64,000 nt of DNA from Simmondsia chinensis (taxonomy: Eukaryota; Streptophyta; Magnoliopsida; Caryophyllales; Simmondsiaceae), in NCBI GenBank assembly GCA_018398585.1, contig JAGTTD010000001.1:25551438-25615437 (forward strand), read 5' to 3'. Both the position numbers and the translations under genes were made by a program. The first letter of the stretch is position 1. Every line of letters begins with the position of its first letter. The notes under the pieces are model-generated. The model was not told the origin of the DNA and did not search any database. It saw only the letters and a list, made by a program, of their open reading frames with translations. Shown in pieces: positions 32,342 to 44,415 of this stretch.

Positions 32342-33608
32342 TGTAACACCCCAAATCCTTTGAAGTTGGGAGTTACATGCCGTAGTCACTTACAGAACCT
32401 ATAAGGGTTTTAAACTTAGCAGAATAATAAAATATTTAGTCTTGATTGAAATATCATAGATTTTACTTTTATAATGACTTTACAAACTAGTACAATCTAA
32501 AAAAGGGCTAAATATGTTCTTATACAAAGGGAAGCGAAACGAAGTGCCTTCAGTACAAAATGCCTGTATTTGTGTAAGGCTACATAGTGCCCTATGATCT
32601 GTTTTCATGTAGTATCTAGAACATTAAAAAAAAAAAAAAAAAAAGACTGAATGAGCTACAAGCTCAATAACAAAATCAACATCATCCATAAAACCAATTT
32701 AACCTTGGGATTACAAGTAAAAACTAATTCTATCTTATGTACAACAAAATCTCTCAGTCAAATCATTTGGAGGGAGGGTCACCATTTCCTTTGAGTCGGT
32801 TGAATTCTACACCAGGTACATGGCCAAATTATTATTTCGGAACGTGACACCACTGTGCACAGCAACACCACACCTAATGGTTAAGTTAGGTAGTCAACCA
32901 CTCCATCAATATGAAATATGGTCTACCATTCCAAAGCAACTTTTCAAACACCACGGTTATTTTTCTTATGTTTTCAACTTAACCGATGTAAAACTCATCG
33001 TTTCCAACATTGTTTCAAATTTCAAGTAAGATACATCCAAAACCCACACAATTTTGCCAGTCCGACATCTTTCAGCATAAAACATTTTTTATTTTATAAA
33101 TGTAATGGAAAATCACATGAAATTTGTTTTAGATTAAATCGAGGAGGTAAGTTGCCTACTTTATCAAAACAAATCTTCAAATTCATTTTAATTTAGGATT
33201 TGATTCAAGCCCAAAGCATTCCTTTCAACTTTGATGCAAGTTGTTGAAATAACATATTTACATTCTAAACACATCCATATATGAACTTAAAGCATTACTT
33301 CATCAAGGATTTCCAACAAAAATGACAATTTAGCAATATTATGAAACAAATTAACTACTTAAGAAGAATTATGAATAAAACACAATAGATGCAAAAATGA
33401 AGTTTAATTGCAAGAGATTTGTTCACAATTTACTTACCATGTTGCTATTACTCTTTGTTGGAATGTTTTCACACACCAAAACTTTTTCTTCTTGTTTTGT
33501 TATGAATATTTTGTTTGGAGTTGGTTTGAACTACTCACACTTCACCCCTATTTATCCCTGGGGGCTCTTCAAACCAAAAGAAATCTGATGAGAGGGGAGA
33601 AAGTTTAG
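32342..33608 (-). repeat. 5' LTR of the Tekay-like element, inner part
   Basis: The plus strand starts TGTAACACCCCAAATCC, the common end of Tekay-type LTRs (…GTGTTACA on the minus strand). A TATA-like string lies at 33548-33557. N2 is inserted at 33609, and the outer part continues after 36351. No coding sequence is supported here; open stretches are short. Confidence 0.7.
33548..33557 (-). promoter_or_regulatory. TATA-like box in Tekay-like LTR
   Basis: The minus strand reads GGATAAATAG, near the LTR middle and about 1.2 kb before the inner end. Confidence 0.5.
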
Positions 33609-34010
33609 TGTTATGATTCTTTGTTGAATCATAATCTAAACCAAGGTTTTGATAGTAGATCACACTAAGAAATTAGGTTAAGATGTGCAGCAATAGAATT
33701 CAATTGAGGATTAGTGATTAAAGATGTGATAAGAAGGACAAAATGAGATCAAGAGGAGATAACAAGATGGGAAGTACAGATTGAGATGAGAATCAAGAGA
33801 TAGACAGCATTGAAGCTCAAAGAGAGAGAAATATCATTTCATTCAATCTATGCTTTATGATTACAAGAGAAGCTCTATTTATTTATACTAACTAAAGACT
33901 AAAACTAATACAAGTAACCAACATTGCCAAGCACTTAAGCCTAATACAAGACCAATACTGACATATGCTACTAATGACTTATTAATGTCTATACTATTAC
34001 AATCATGACA
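33609..34010 (-). repeat. 3' LTR of N2
   Basis: The plus strand starts TGTTATGATTC and ends AATCATGACA. It pairs with 35953-36350 with a handful of changes and small indels. Confidence 0.92.
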
Positions 34011-34023
34011 ATACCTCCCCCAT
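34011..34023 (-). other. Polypurine tract of N2
   Basis: The minus strand reads ATGGGGGAGGTAT directly before the 3' LTR. Upstream is the same ILEDKNL-type remnant as in N1. Confidence 0.82.
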
Positions 34024-34506
34024 TAGAGATTCTTGTCCTCAAGAATCTAAGAGAGAAGAGCCTTCATTGTTTCTGAAAGGTTGCAGCCGATGAACACTTG
34101 CAGTTGCAGCTTATACCTCAAGAGGTTTCCCACTGTCACACCTCCTCAACCATATGCTTTCACAAGCTAAACAACACCCCTTTTCAATCCAAATTTTACT
34201 TTTCCAAGATCACGAGGCCTCCTTTGAGCCTAATTTGTGATCGTGATACCAACCATATTTTGAAAGTTCAATGCTTGTAGCTCATTAATGCAGAGGCTAA
34301 ATCGATTGGGCGGATGAGTAGCCTCTTCATGAACCACATAGAACAATTTTGCATCATGAATTTGCTTTGTTGCAATGCTCTCCAATGCTACTGATGGAAC
34401 ATCAGCTTCAAATGTAGCAGCTAACCAAATATATGATACTTGAGTTTTGCACCACGTCTTGATCAAATATATGATGCGTTTTATGCTCAATGTGTTGCTG
34501 GTGCTG

Positions 34507-34899
34507 CTAACCAAGAGTCATTTGTTGTAAAGAGGATACATCAAAAGTTTGAGTGTGCACTGAATCCTTTGCTACTGCAGCAGTAACAACCTCTTTCCCC
34601 TCTAATCCAGCTATATGCTGCTGTATAGCTGCAAAATTCACTGCTGGAACTCGCATTTCTTTAGGTTCTATTGCTTGTTGCAGAGCCAAACTGGTGTTCA
34701 TCAAGTCTTGAAAGGTTTGCATTATTTTTGGAAAATGAAGATCAAAAATTTCTTGAAGTGAAGTATCCACTTCAGTCTTGTTTTTCACTACCGTAGTGCT
34801 TGTTATCTCCAGTGAAGAACCATCATCTCCCTTACAAGGAATGAAGTCTTGATGTCTAACGTACAACAATAGTCGTAGGTGTTTCTTCCTTATAACCAT
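34507..34899 (-). CDS. N2 internal ORF remnant, unknown function
   Basis: The minus-strand frame is open for about 130 residues. Its first third is the RRM end read in another frame, so only the part from about 34830 down is likely meaningful. That part has FPKIMQTFQDLMNTSLALQQ and EPKEMRVPAVNFAAIQQH; the latter matches KDPKEMQIPA of N1. It is predicted helical and Gln-rich. I do not recognise a domain. Confidence 0.4.
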   Translation of the reverse strand: MVIRKKHLRLLLYVRHQDFIPCKGDDGSSLEITSTTVVKNKTEVDTSLQEIFDLHFPKIMQTFQDLMNTSLALQQAIEPKEMRVPAVNFAAIQQHIAGLEGKEVVTAAVAKDSVHTQTFDVSSLQQMTLG

Positions 34900-35105
34900 T
34901 TACGTGCTCTTTCAGCATCTTCCCTTGAAGTACAGGTCACTTGAGCTTTAATCGCTAAAGAAGTTGATTTAATTTCAATTTCCTCAAGCTTACCATTGGG
35001 AGAGAAGACTTGGTTGAGGATTTCCTTAGTGATAAGATAGATGACATTCACAATTTTCACCAAGAGTATAGCATTGTTGGAGACTTGGTAGGGTTGAGAA
35101 TTCAT
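34841..35105 (-). pseudogene. PTB-like RNA-recognition motif captured in N2
   Basis: From an ATG at 35105 the minus strand reads MNSQPYQVSNNAILLVKIVN. It continues with ITKEILNQVFSPNGKLEEIEI and REDAERARKWL, then a TAA at 34890-34892, then GRNTYDYCCTLDIKTS in the same frame. This follows the plant polypyrimidine-tract-binding protein RRM almost end to end (family pattern: LLVTIxNxxYPIT, VLHQVFSxxG, ALQGRNIYDGCCQLDI). The domain would bind pyrimidine-rich RNA. It is one RRM without the rest of a PTB protein, has one stop, and lies in the sense orientation of N2 between the PBS and the shared ORF. Host gene capture is inferred. Confidence 0.78.
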
Positions 35106-35938
35106 ACTGAGTAAGGTATTCTTTAGCAATAACCTAACTTAAGCTTGAACAAATCTCTTCAGCAATTTAATCCTAAACCAACTCAAGTGAACTGTAGTCC
35201 TGAACAAATTCAGTTAGTTCACACACTTAAACAACTCAAGATGACAGAACTGAGCACTCAAGCTCAATTCTCTGATAAAAGATGTGATGCACTGAATTTG
35301 ATCTACTCCATATCTGATGCTGCTACTGGTGGACAATCACCGAACTTCAAATTCGATTAGCCATCTTGTTTTAAGCTCAGTTCAAATTTGAACATTTAGC
35401 ATAATTAGCTTGATCATTGCTGATTCAATGTTTCAGTAACACTCAACAAGATTTTGAGCACTTGAGCTGGATTGATCTTGCTTGATCACAAATCACCAGC
35501 TAACTGGCTTGATTACAGTAATCTGAACACCTGAACCTCTACTTGAACTGAATTGCTAAAATGATTGCGAACTGAACACTTCTTGATCAAACTTGTTCGA
35601 AATAACAAAATTCAGATTTCTGCTGCTTCATCTGAAATGCAGCAGCAAGCTTAAGCTCAAAACAGTGAGAAACGTAATTTGATCAACACAATCAGAACCA
35701 AACTCAATATGTTCAGCAAGCTTAGGTCTCAAAACAGAGAACTTGAATCAAAACTCAGGCAATTTGAGCTCAATCTCAGGGATTCAACAATGTTTCTGCT
35801 GAATTCACTCTAATCAACAACTTATACTCCAGATTGTCAGCTATCGGCTTCAACACAGCTCCAACACAGCATCTAAATTTGATTGAACAACTCATCACCA
35901 CACTTCAACAATTCTAAGCAATTGGAAGCTAATCTTCA

Positions 35939-35951
35939 GGCTCTAATACCA
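35939..35951 (-). other. Primer binding site of N2
   Basis: The minus strand reads TGGTATTAGAGCC, one change from the initiator-Met PBS, one base inside the LTR. Confidence 0.9.
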
Positions 35952-35952
35952 C

Positions 35953-36350
35953 TGTTATGATTCTTTGATGAATCATAATCTAAACCTAGGGTTTTGATAG
36001 TACATCACACTAAGAAATTAGGTTAAGATGTGTTACAATAGAATTCAATTGAGGATTAGTGATTAAAGATGAGATAAGAAGGATAAAATGAGATCAAGAG
36101 GAGATAACAAGATGAGAAGTAGAGATTGAGATGAGAATCAAGAGATAGATAGCATTGAAGCTCAAACAGAGAGAGAAATATCACTTCATAATGCCTGAAG
36201 ATTACAGGAGAAGCTCTACTTATTTATACTAACTAAAGACTAGAACTAATACAAGTAACCAACATTGCCAAGCACTTAAGCCTAATACAAGACAATGCCA
36301 ACATATGCTACTAATGACTTATTAATGACTCTACTATCACAATCATGACA
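35953..36350 (-). repeat. 5' LTR of N2
   Basis: It is the partner of 33609-34010. Its outer end AATCATGACA is followed by the target duplication TTTAG. Confidence 0.92.
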
Positions 36351-36700
36351 TTTAGACATGTGGGTTTTATTCCGCCTCATGCTTTTTGGCTGCCACCTTC
36401 TGGTGGTGGTTAACACCTCTTACTTAGGTGTTTCCACCTCATGCCTTGGGTGCTGCCTCGTGCTTAGTTTGCTTGTATAAGATGTCACCCCATTCTTACG
36501 GGGTCGCTTCCTGCTGATTCACCAGCTTTGGTTGCCACCTCGTGCTTAAAAGTGCCACCTTGAGCTGATTCACCTACTTCGGGCACCACCTGGTGCTTAA
36601 AATGTCACCTCATGCCGATTCACCTACTTAAGGGTTCACCTCGTGCTTAAAATGCCAGCTCGTGCTTTGAAAAACGCCACCTTGTGCTTATTTGTCAAGT
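36351..36700 (-). repeat. Outer part of the Tekay-like LTR with short internal repeats
   Basis: This resumes the LTR after N2. It holds degenerate repeats around CACCTCGTGCTTAAAATG and TGATTCACCTACTT (about 36400-36690), as often found in U3. The outer boundary is not visible. Confidence 0.5.
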
Positions 36701-36813
36701 TTAGTATTATTCCTCTATGTTAACTAATTTCGAGGTATTTACACTAAAACAAGAGAAATTCATTCAAAAACCGAAAATCCTATGGTAGGAATCTAAGGAA
36801 ATAACAAAATAAA

Positions 36814-36833
36814 CCCCAACAATGGCACAAAAA
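36814..36833 (-). other. Degraded tRNA-Asp primer binding site (Athila-like)
   Basis: The minus strand reads TTTTTGTGCCATTGTTGGGG, recognisably the Athila-type PBS region TTTTTGGCGCCGTTGCCGGGG with several changes. The adjoining ACA|AG spacing matches the Athila copy at 50279. Confidence 0.6.
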
Positions 36834-36836
36834 TCT

Positions 36837-37900
36837 TGTTGTGTTTTTCTATGTCGGTATAAATTTAATACCAAACCCTATCCACTAAACAAATCTTAAT
36901 TGAAATCTAGGGCGAGAGAGTGTCGAACCACAAAGACTAAGAGTATGTGAATCTATTCAAAGACCTAAAATTGATTTATGGAAAATTAAGGATTTCAATG
37001 TTAACTATTTAAAGGGAACGACAATTAATTTAAGGAATTTGATTTCTAAAGAGGAAAGGATATGGAATTGAAACCTTGGGTTTTGAGTCCATCATTAGGC
37101 AATTACTCTTGCATTAACTTTTAAATTCGGATTATTGATATGTCACACATGTAGTGATTTAGGCTACAAGCTTCAAACTATTAAGATGATATTATTAGTT
37201 TCACATATTGACCATATCTAACTGAAGCATAGGGAAAATAGGTTCAACTTTATGTACTTCTAATTATCACGTATTGACCTTATCTAACTAAAGCACATAA
37301 AAATGGGCTCTAATTAGTAATTCTGTGAAAACTATTGCCTAATCAATTAATCAAAAGGTTACAAGCGTAAATAATTAATTCACATGTGTCAACATCAATG
37401 ATAAAAACTCACAAACTCAATAGTCATCTCTATAGAGTAATCAATTAACCATTGTACTTCAAAGTATATCTTATAATCAAGCAATTCATGTAACACAGTC
37501 AATTATCCAAAAATTTGAGGCAATGCAAGAGTAAAAAGACTAAGACTTCATCTAACCCTAGACGGCATGTTTGCTCTCCATCGAGGATGAATCAATGAAG
37601 GAGGAGATGAACGAACCCATTTCGGTCTTCACTCTAATCTTGATCACATTTTAATGTGGGAAAAGGAAAAAAAATTGAAGAGAGGAATGGAGCGGATGAA
37701 GATGACGTGAATGTGAAGTGAATGATGAATGATAAAATGATGGATGAAAACCAAAACTATGCTGCAGCTCCCTCTCCCAATTAAATCAATGTTGCAATGC
37801 TGGGCACGTGTCAACGGGCTGGTCATTATGGGCCGCTAGGTGTTAGGTGCACGGATGGGCATGAGATGCGGGAGGGTGGGCCAGAAGCAAGCTGGCGGCG
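36837..37900 (-). repeat. Athila-like LTR fragment
   Basis: It begins TGTTGTG next to the tRNA-Asp PBS. It carries the text expected of an Athila R-U5 region (GTGTCGAACCACAAAGAC near 36910) and a layout resembling 50303-51760, although the sequence is clearly diverged. The right end is approximate. No coding sequence is recognised. Confidence 0.45.
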
Positions 37901-40900
37901 GCTGATGGGCTAGACTTGGCTTCAGCCTAAGATGTTCTTTTCCCAGATCCCAATGAACTTGATTCAAATTGCCAAAGTGAGGATATAAGGGCAATCAAAC
38001 ATGTGCTAACGAGCCAAAATAGCAATGAAAGGATTCGTAAATATGAGATGCATCAGCTATTATGGGGAGTAGTCAACACATATGGATGTTTTTTTACCTC
38101 TAGCGTGGGCCTCATTTAGGGAGAGAAAGCTTGGGCCCCTCCGGTTTGGAAAGCATAACCTAGACCTTCGATGTCATTGTGGACATCAATTCTCAAACTT
38201 GGCAAGATATTATGTGTCCACAATACTTCCCCTATTACCACTAGTGTTGAATCTTACATGCTTGGATAGTTTTCTAGGCAATTCAAGAAGGTCTAAGATG
38301 TTCCCTTTCCTAACACGTGTACCAAAAACCTATGCTGAGCCTAAAGGGCCTCCATGCAACTTCCTTGATTTGCGGAGTTGTATTAGATCAACCTAGCCAT
38401 CAAGCTAGCTTATGGGGATCCCGCTTCTCACAGTATGCCCGTTGTGCTATGCCGCACTTTTCAGCTCGGTTTTGAGCCTATTAGTTCTCCTTGCAGGCCA
38501 AGGGTGCCAAGCAGTATTTCATGGTTTCTCTTGTGTCTATAGATGCCAGCTCAAATGGTAAATTCATATTTTCAATGGGTAACAAATTTGTCCAATTTGA
38601 CCTTCAACGGCTACAGAAAGCTCAAGAATGCACTATTTGAGGCTTGATTTACAATTATTCTGTGTGTCTACGTTAGGTTATTTCTCACCTTATGTTCCAT
38701 GCACTCTCTCTTGCAATCAAGTGCTCATAATTTACGTTCAGCTTTCGAGCTCTTACTTTTCTTGTTGATTCTTTATGCTTCTTCTTTAGAGCTTAAACAT
38801 TCAAAGCAATGAAATGACCAAAATTACTCATTGTCTTTCCATCCTAATCCCTAAGGTTGACAGTCCCATGGAGTTTTTGTCGTGTTTGGTCTAATCAGAC
38901 AATGCAGTGGTCTTAAACAAGCTACAGGTCCCTATGTACGTTACCTCCATTGAGGGGGACCCTTATTGGGTTACTGAGGAAGATCCCTCTTCTTCTTACA
39001 CATCATATGCCCTAGGTCCAATCTTTAATGCCTTTGAGGCGTACCAGGCCTTAAAGGTAGTTGAGATCATGGGGATGAGCCCCCATATGCCCTACATTGT
39101 ATCAAGCGGAGCCTTTGAAAGTGGCATATTAGAAGGATATCTCCTTTTAACAACCCTGAGGTAAGAACTCATAGAAGCTCCATTCCTTCCTTCATGGGTG
39201 CATTAAATCACTAATGAAGAAATTCGTGGCATTATAAGCCCCTCCATTTTGTGATATAAGTTTTGTTCTTTGAACCATGGATTGGTTCTAACCCATAAGT
39301 GATTTTTCTTCGAAGCAACTTTGAAGCAGATTCTCCAATACCAGAGGAGTCGCCCATTTAACTGTAGCTTGTTTACTCCATTTGTCTTTTTATTGTGCGT
39401 TTGGTCACCATAAAAACAAAATCAAACAAACATGCACATATGGGACTTGCAGCGACTTGGGAGCAAGCCTAAATATGACGTACACATGGTGGACCGCAAA
39501 CAATCACCTTTGGAAAGGGTTTATGCTTTCATGAGTCCCACTTCAGTTTGTAATAGTTATGTGGATTGTACATTTGCTCCAATTAAGGAGACTTTATTTA
39601 TATATTTTTGGTATTTCTAAGATTTTATGTTTGTCAAAAATGTAAATGGATGGGAACATGGCTCAAGTTGCAGTTGGGGTGATGGAGTTGAGCATTTAGA
39701 CACCTTACCTCATATACTTGAATGCCAGGAATTGGGGTGGAGACAAACTCAAGAGTTCAATAGTCTACTTATAATCCTGAGTTAATTAGGTTTTTAAGCT
39801 TGGCAGTCTTCATTTAAAATAACTCAAATAAGTTGGAGTTCGACAAGATTTAGGTTGAGCGAACGTTATTTGGAGGACATGATAAGGACCAATGCATTTA
39901 AGGCCAGTCTTTGGCTGTAAAAGCCCTTAAATGACGCCTTTGGCCTAAATTCACCTAATTGAATACAGCGATACTAGTGTTAAGACCAACCTAAATCAAA
40001 CTTAAGGCTTTGCCGTCAAAGCCTTAAACTGATGACTCAAATCATAACTCGTAGATTTTGGGAATGGATTAAAACAAAGACTTCATACTTGAATCATGAA
40101 CATTATATTGCCTTCCAGAAGGCAAAACAAGTACAAGCTATGCTAAGTTATGCTATGCTAGGTAGGCCAAGTTATGCTGCTCTTAAGATAAAAGCACAAG
40201 TTGCATGGAAGAGAACTAGAAGTAGTTTTGTTGCTGCACATATTAAATTGACAACCGTGCCTTGTGCTTATAGAAATATGAAATATCTATCGAATCCTCA
40301 AATCTTAGCATATTTTTTCCACTTCTACCTCCACTCTTCTTTCTTGTACTAATCGTTTTCTGAAAACACATGCTCAACTTCTTCTAGTTGCTCCATGTGC
40401 GTCTGATTTCCCTGAGACTATTCTAGATGCCCCTCGACAATCTAGATATGCTTGAAGCCCTAGTTTTTTGAAATGTACTCAAAACAACTACCTCGACCTT
40501 TTAAGCCTCCTTTCTTGCAACTTTTTTAGTGCCTCACGCTCGAGCCCATTTTTCCCCATCAACAATCTTGAGAGCCTGTTTTCTTTTTAAGTGTTTTCAA
40601 CTCATAAGGCAACTGGGCTCGATACGCCACTATCTCTTTCATTCAAGGCCAAGTATGCTCGATCATCGCCTCACATGGAAGACACATGTCCTTTTATCTC
40701 GAAATAGCGTCCTTCGAACTTCCTTGAGTTTGGGGTGTAAACAAATGCCCCCTTCTAGCCGTTGGTAGTTTCAGATTTCATACAGGTAAACAATTTGCTT
40801 CATTGGACCTTTAAAGTTTACAAGGACTTCAAAATGGAATTGTTTGACTCTGGATTTACTTTGTTCCTACTTGTCTATAAATATGATTGTTAGTGTTTGT

Positions 40901-41136
40901 GGTGTTTAATGTGTGTTTGGGAAGAAGCTAAACTCAAGCTACCGAAAGATTATCGAGACCCTCGTCATCCCTTGGTTTTCCCCGTCCTTCTTTCATTTCT
41001 CTTTTTTTCAATTTATAGTGGTACGATGATGTTCTTAGTGTTAGGCAGGTGTCCCTTTCCTTTTGTTACAAATTAAGTTTCAAATGTATCTTAAAAGAAA
41101 TGAAGATGGATAAGTTTACACCTTTTCTCATTATAT
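37901..41136. other. About 3.2 kb with no recognised gene
   Basis: There are open stretches of 60-106 codons (for example 38082-38396, 38907-39164 and 40032-40352 on plus), but none shows a family motif that I recognise and none has flanking support. A TATA-like CTATAAATATG lies near 40874. If the Tat element at the right is complete, its 3' LTR could lie here, but I cannot see paired ends. Confidence 0.4.
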
Positions 41137-41260
41137 GGGCGAATTGTATTGATTTTTATCCCTACTGGATGAATAATATCATTTTTTACCCCTAATGGGC
41201 GAATAATGTTATTTTTTACCCTTACTAGGTGAATTGTGTTGATTTTTACCCTACTGGGCT
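41137..41260. repeat. 30-bp tandem array, left half
   Basis: About four units of the type GGGCGAATTGTGTTGATTTTT + ACCCCTACT (period 30 bp). The same unit continues at 51761 after the Athila element. Confidence 0.82.
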
Positions 41261-42679
41261 TATGCTTTAGCAGGTGCACTAGTCATATCAAGTAATAAAG
41301 TAGTAAGTAGAGTATCATTTCCATAAGGATTGTTTTTGAGCGAGCACTGAAATTGACAGCTTTAGCACTATTTGAAATACCGAAAATTAAAGTTTTTGAA
41401 ATGAAACAAACAAAAATAAAAAGAACTAAAATGTTTTCTAATTTTTATAAAAAAAGTATACTGAAATTTTTTTTTTTTTTGGTGGTTTTTATGATTAATA
41501 AGATCCAAGGCATCCGATTTCACCTAATTGCATCAATACGCCTTTCTATTCTCGATATTCAAGCTGTTATTACGTGTTGACGGTTGAAAACCCTAATTTA
41601 CTAAATATTCTCTCTCGAGCAACATTTAGCATGCTCTTTTACATATTAACCCATAACTCTCGTGCATGAATATAAATAAGAAAAGAGTTTTTTAACAATC
41701 TATGATTTTCACTTGAAAACCACACAAATCGCGTTAATCTCTCTCGAGCATTCGCTCAATTTGTGGTGCTTATCACCTTAGCAATCATCATAAATCTCCT
41801 CTCAAACTCATTATGAATCATTATAGGCCTTAAATGGTGATCAAGCATTTAAAACTCACGAAGACCAATGATAAACACTTCAACAATGCAATAACAAAAT
41901 ATTGAATACGTTGAATTAGAAAATACCATATATTGCAATTTAGGCTACATCGTGGCCTTGGAATAACAAAATTAGTTCATGTTATACATGATATAATGAA
42001 AAACTAGGACAAAATCTATGAACTTGAAGAAGAAAATGATAGAATAGAACTAAAAATACAAAATTACAAACCAAACTTTCCTCCTTCCTCTTCTTCTTTC
42101 TTCCTCACGTTTTTCGTTCTATTTTTGTCTAACTTCTTTGTATTTTTCTGAGTGAGGAATGATGAAACACTTCCCCAAAACACCTCTATTTATAGTGTTT
42201 GAAATAGGATAAAATAATGGAAAAACTTACATCAAACTTTACTCCTACTTGTTCTTCTTGCCGCCACGGATGCAACTTGTTTCAACTTTGTATTTTTTTT
42301 TTATAGTTTTCTTCACTTTAAACCGCCCAAATCAGCAATATCCGCTCAAGGTAATGATGACCCAGGTTTATACAATGAATTTGAAGTATAAAATGTGATA
42401 AAAAGTTGCCGCCCAAATGCAAATTGTGTGAAAGTTGTTATTTTATGTAAACAGTGAGAATTGGGTAGTTTTGTTATTTTTTTGCTTTTATTTTATGTAT
42501 CTTGATTTTAATTGTTGATATTGATGATAAAACCTGGCAAGATATAGTATAAAATGAGTGTATTTTCAAGAAAATAGCGATATAGTTGAAAACGAGCAAA
42601 ACCGGAAAAAAGCGATAAAAATTGTTAAAAAAATGAACTAAAATTATATAAATAATTATAGACTAATTTAGACTAATCA
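41261..42679 (-). repeat. 3' LTR of the Athila element
   Basis: It matches 50318-51760 starting from TATGCTTTAGCA. It ends (plus) GACTAATCA; on the minus strand it begins TGATTAGTC. Its left edge runs directly into the 30-bp array. Confidence 0.9.
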
Positions 42680-42692
42680 AAATACCCCCAAA
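42680..42692 (-). other. Polypurine tract of the Athila element
   Basis: The minus strand reads TTTGGGGGTATTT directly before the 3' LTR. Confidence 0.82.
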
Positions 42693-43376
42693 CTTAAATC
42701 TTTCTCATCCTCGAGCAAGGTTAAACATTAAAGCACAAGATCTCATACTTTTTAAGAATTCTTCCACAATTTAAAACAAGTGCACTTTTAGTAGAAAAGA
42801 ATGACCGAGGATCAAGGTTAAAGGCTCTAAAGGCAACACCATTTTTTCTAAGGAAAAATCTATCAATTACCTTGGTGACTGAGTTAAAAGTTAGCTAAGC
42901 AAATTATGTTTATCCATTCTTTCTAATCACAAGACATTCAAACTGAATAAAGGACAAAAATCATATCACTCATAATAAGACTTATCAAGTATGCCTAAAA
43001 CTAAATTTTTGTTTGTTTTTTTTTTTCTGAGGAATTTATTTGCTCAAGTCAATTTCAGCTCATGACTAAATTTTTGTTTTTTTTTTTTTCTGAGGAATTT
43101 ATTTGCTCAAGTCAATTTCAGCTCATGAGAATATCTTCGGCGAGAATCAAGCTCCGACTCTTGGGCGATGACCCATAAGTAAGAGAAGCCACCACTGAGA
43201 TGCCTTTATTATGAATTCCCGAGTATATCTTCAGTGAGAATCAAACTCCCACTCTTGGGCAATGACCCATAAGTAAGAGAAGCCACCACTGAGATGTCCT
43301 CTTAATAGGTAGCACATATCTAAAAATTGTTTGGGTGGGATAGTGGTGCTAGAGATGCTTTCGTCACCCCACCCCC

Positions 43377-43421
<45 letters not shown>

Positions 43422-44415
43422 TAGTGCTTGGTTCCTTGTTAGCTTTCTAAGTACACCTTGTAGAGAGCTTTTAATGCTGCAAATCCCGTTCCAGTTGGCC
43501 TAAGGTGCCAGTTGTTGAAACACCCCTATGGATCTACTTGCTCAAGGTACCGAGGCACGAAATCATCACACTGTAGCACATATCCAAATGATAGACATTT
43601 TTAACAGGATAGCAGTGCTTAGTGATTATCTTCCTCTATTTTTATTATATTTTTCTTTTATTTAGACTTAGGCATAACTCTTCAAAATCTATTATGTAAA
43701 TGATAATCTTAATGCAATCCATTCAAATTTGAGCATCTTTTAAACAAAAAGAAAAGTAAAACAGCCATGCTAACTGGTGAACTCAAATAATATGGTTTTA
43801 TTAAGATAGTGCCTTAGATTAGATCGTGTTTTGCAATTAGGACACAAAAATAATTGATTATCAAGTCATTCAAATCTAATTAAGGTAAACGAGCTAAAAA
43901 GAGTAGAAAGATTACCTAAAAAGCATGCTAATAAGTTCTCTCTTTTTCTTATATAAATATTTTTTTTTTTGAAAGACTAATGATTAAAACTGTAAAAAAA
44001 ATAGACAATCTTTTTGTTGGTCGACACTATTTAAATCCCTATACAAAGGCTCTGAACTCTGGGAGGCACTAAAGCTGACTCTAAAGCATAAAACAGGAAA
44101 ACGTTTCGAAAAAATTTTGTTTCAAAACTTTAAAAATTGCTTTTCCCACCCCCAAACTTTGAGTTAACATTGTTCTTAATGTTAAAAGAACTACAAAGAT
44201 TAAGTAAGGTGAGAGATACTTCTAAGGTTTGAGGATTGCTTGTTGATGGTGTATGTTAACATCTTGCTACCCCAAACTTGTTGTAAAATACCTGTTTAAA
44301 AAAAATATGCATAAACATGAGACAATAAAAAATAAGATAAGTAAGGATAGAAACACTTGGGTTGCTTCCCAAGAAGCACTTTAGTTATAGACGTTAGCTT
44401 GACTTTCTGAGTGGA
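42693..44415 (-). other. Athila 3' untranslated region with tandem duplications
   Basis: No env-like or other ORF is supported. Two local tandem duplications are present: about 64 bp at 43000-43128 and about 80-90 bp at 43128-43298 (GACCCATAAGTAAGAGAAGC in both). A poly-C tract follows at 43378. The rest is AT-rich. Confidence 0.65.
43378..43415. repeat. 38-base poly-C tract
   Basis: An uninterrupted run of C on the plus strand, preceded by CACCCCACCCCCA. It is unusually long for a plant homopolymer of C/G and may be partly an assembly or slippage effect. Confidence 0.9.

Larger units (their letters stand above)
33609..36350 (-). mobile_element. Non-autonomous LTR element N2 carrying an RRM
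   Basis: The LTRs at 33609-34010 and 35953-36350 are flanked by TTTAG on both sides (33604-33608 and 36351-36355), a perfect target duplication. A PBS and polypurine tract are present. The interior has no RT or integrase, but encodes a segment shared with N1 (PKEM-VPA) and, upstream of it, a PTB-like RNA-recognition motif that N1 lacks. LTR ends (TGTTATGATTC and AATCATGACA) are the same as in N1. Confidence 0.92.

Noticed and set aside
38082..39164. Possible genes on plus (104 and 85 codons)
   Set aside because: No recognised motif, no linked exons that I can support, and neighbouring frames are full of stops.
42693..44415. Env-like ORF of the Athila element
   Set aside because: No open stretch or transmembrane-rich reading is seen in this region on the minus strand.
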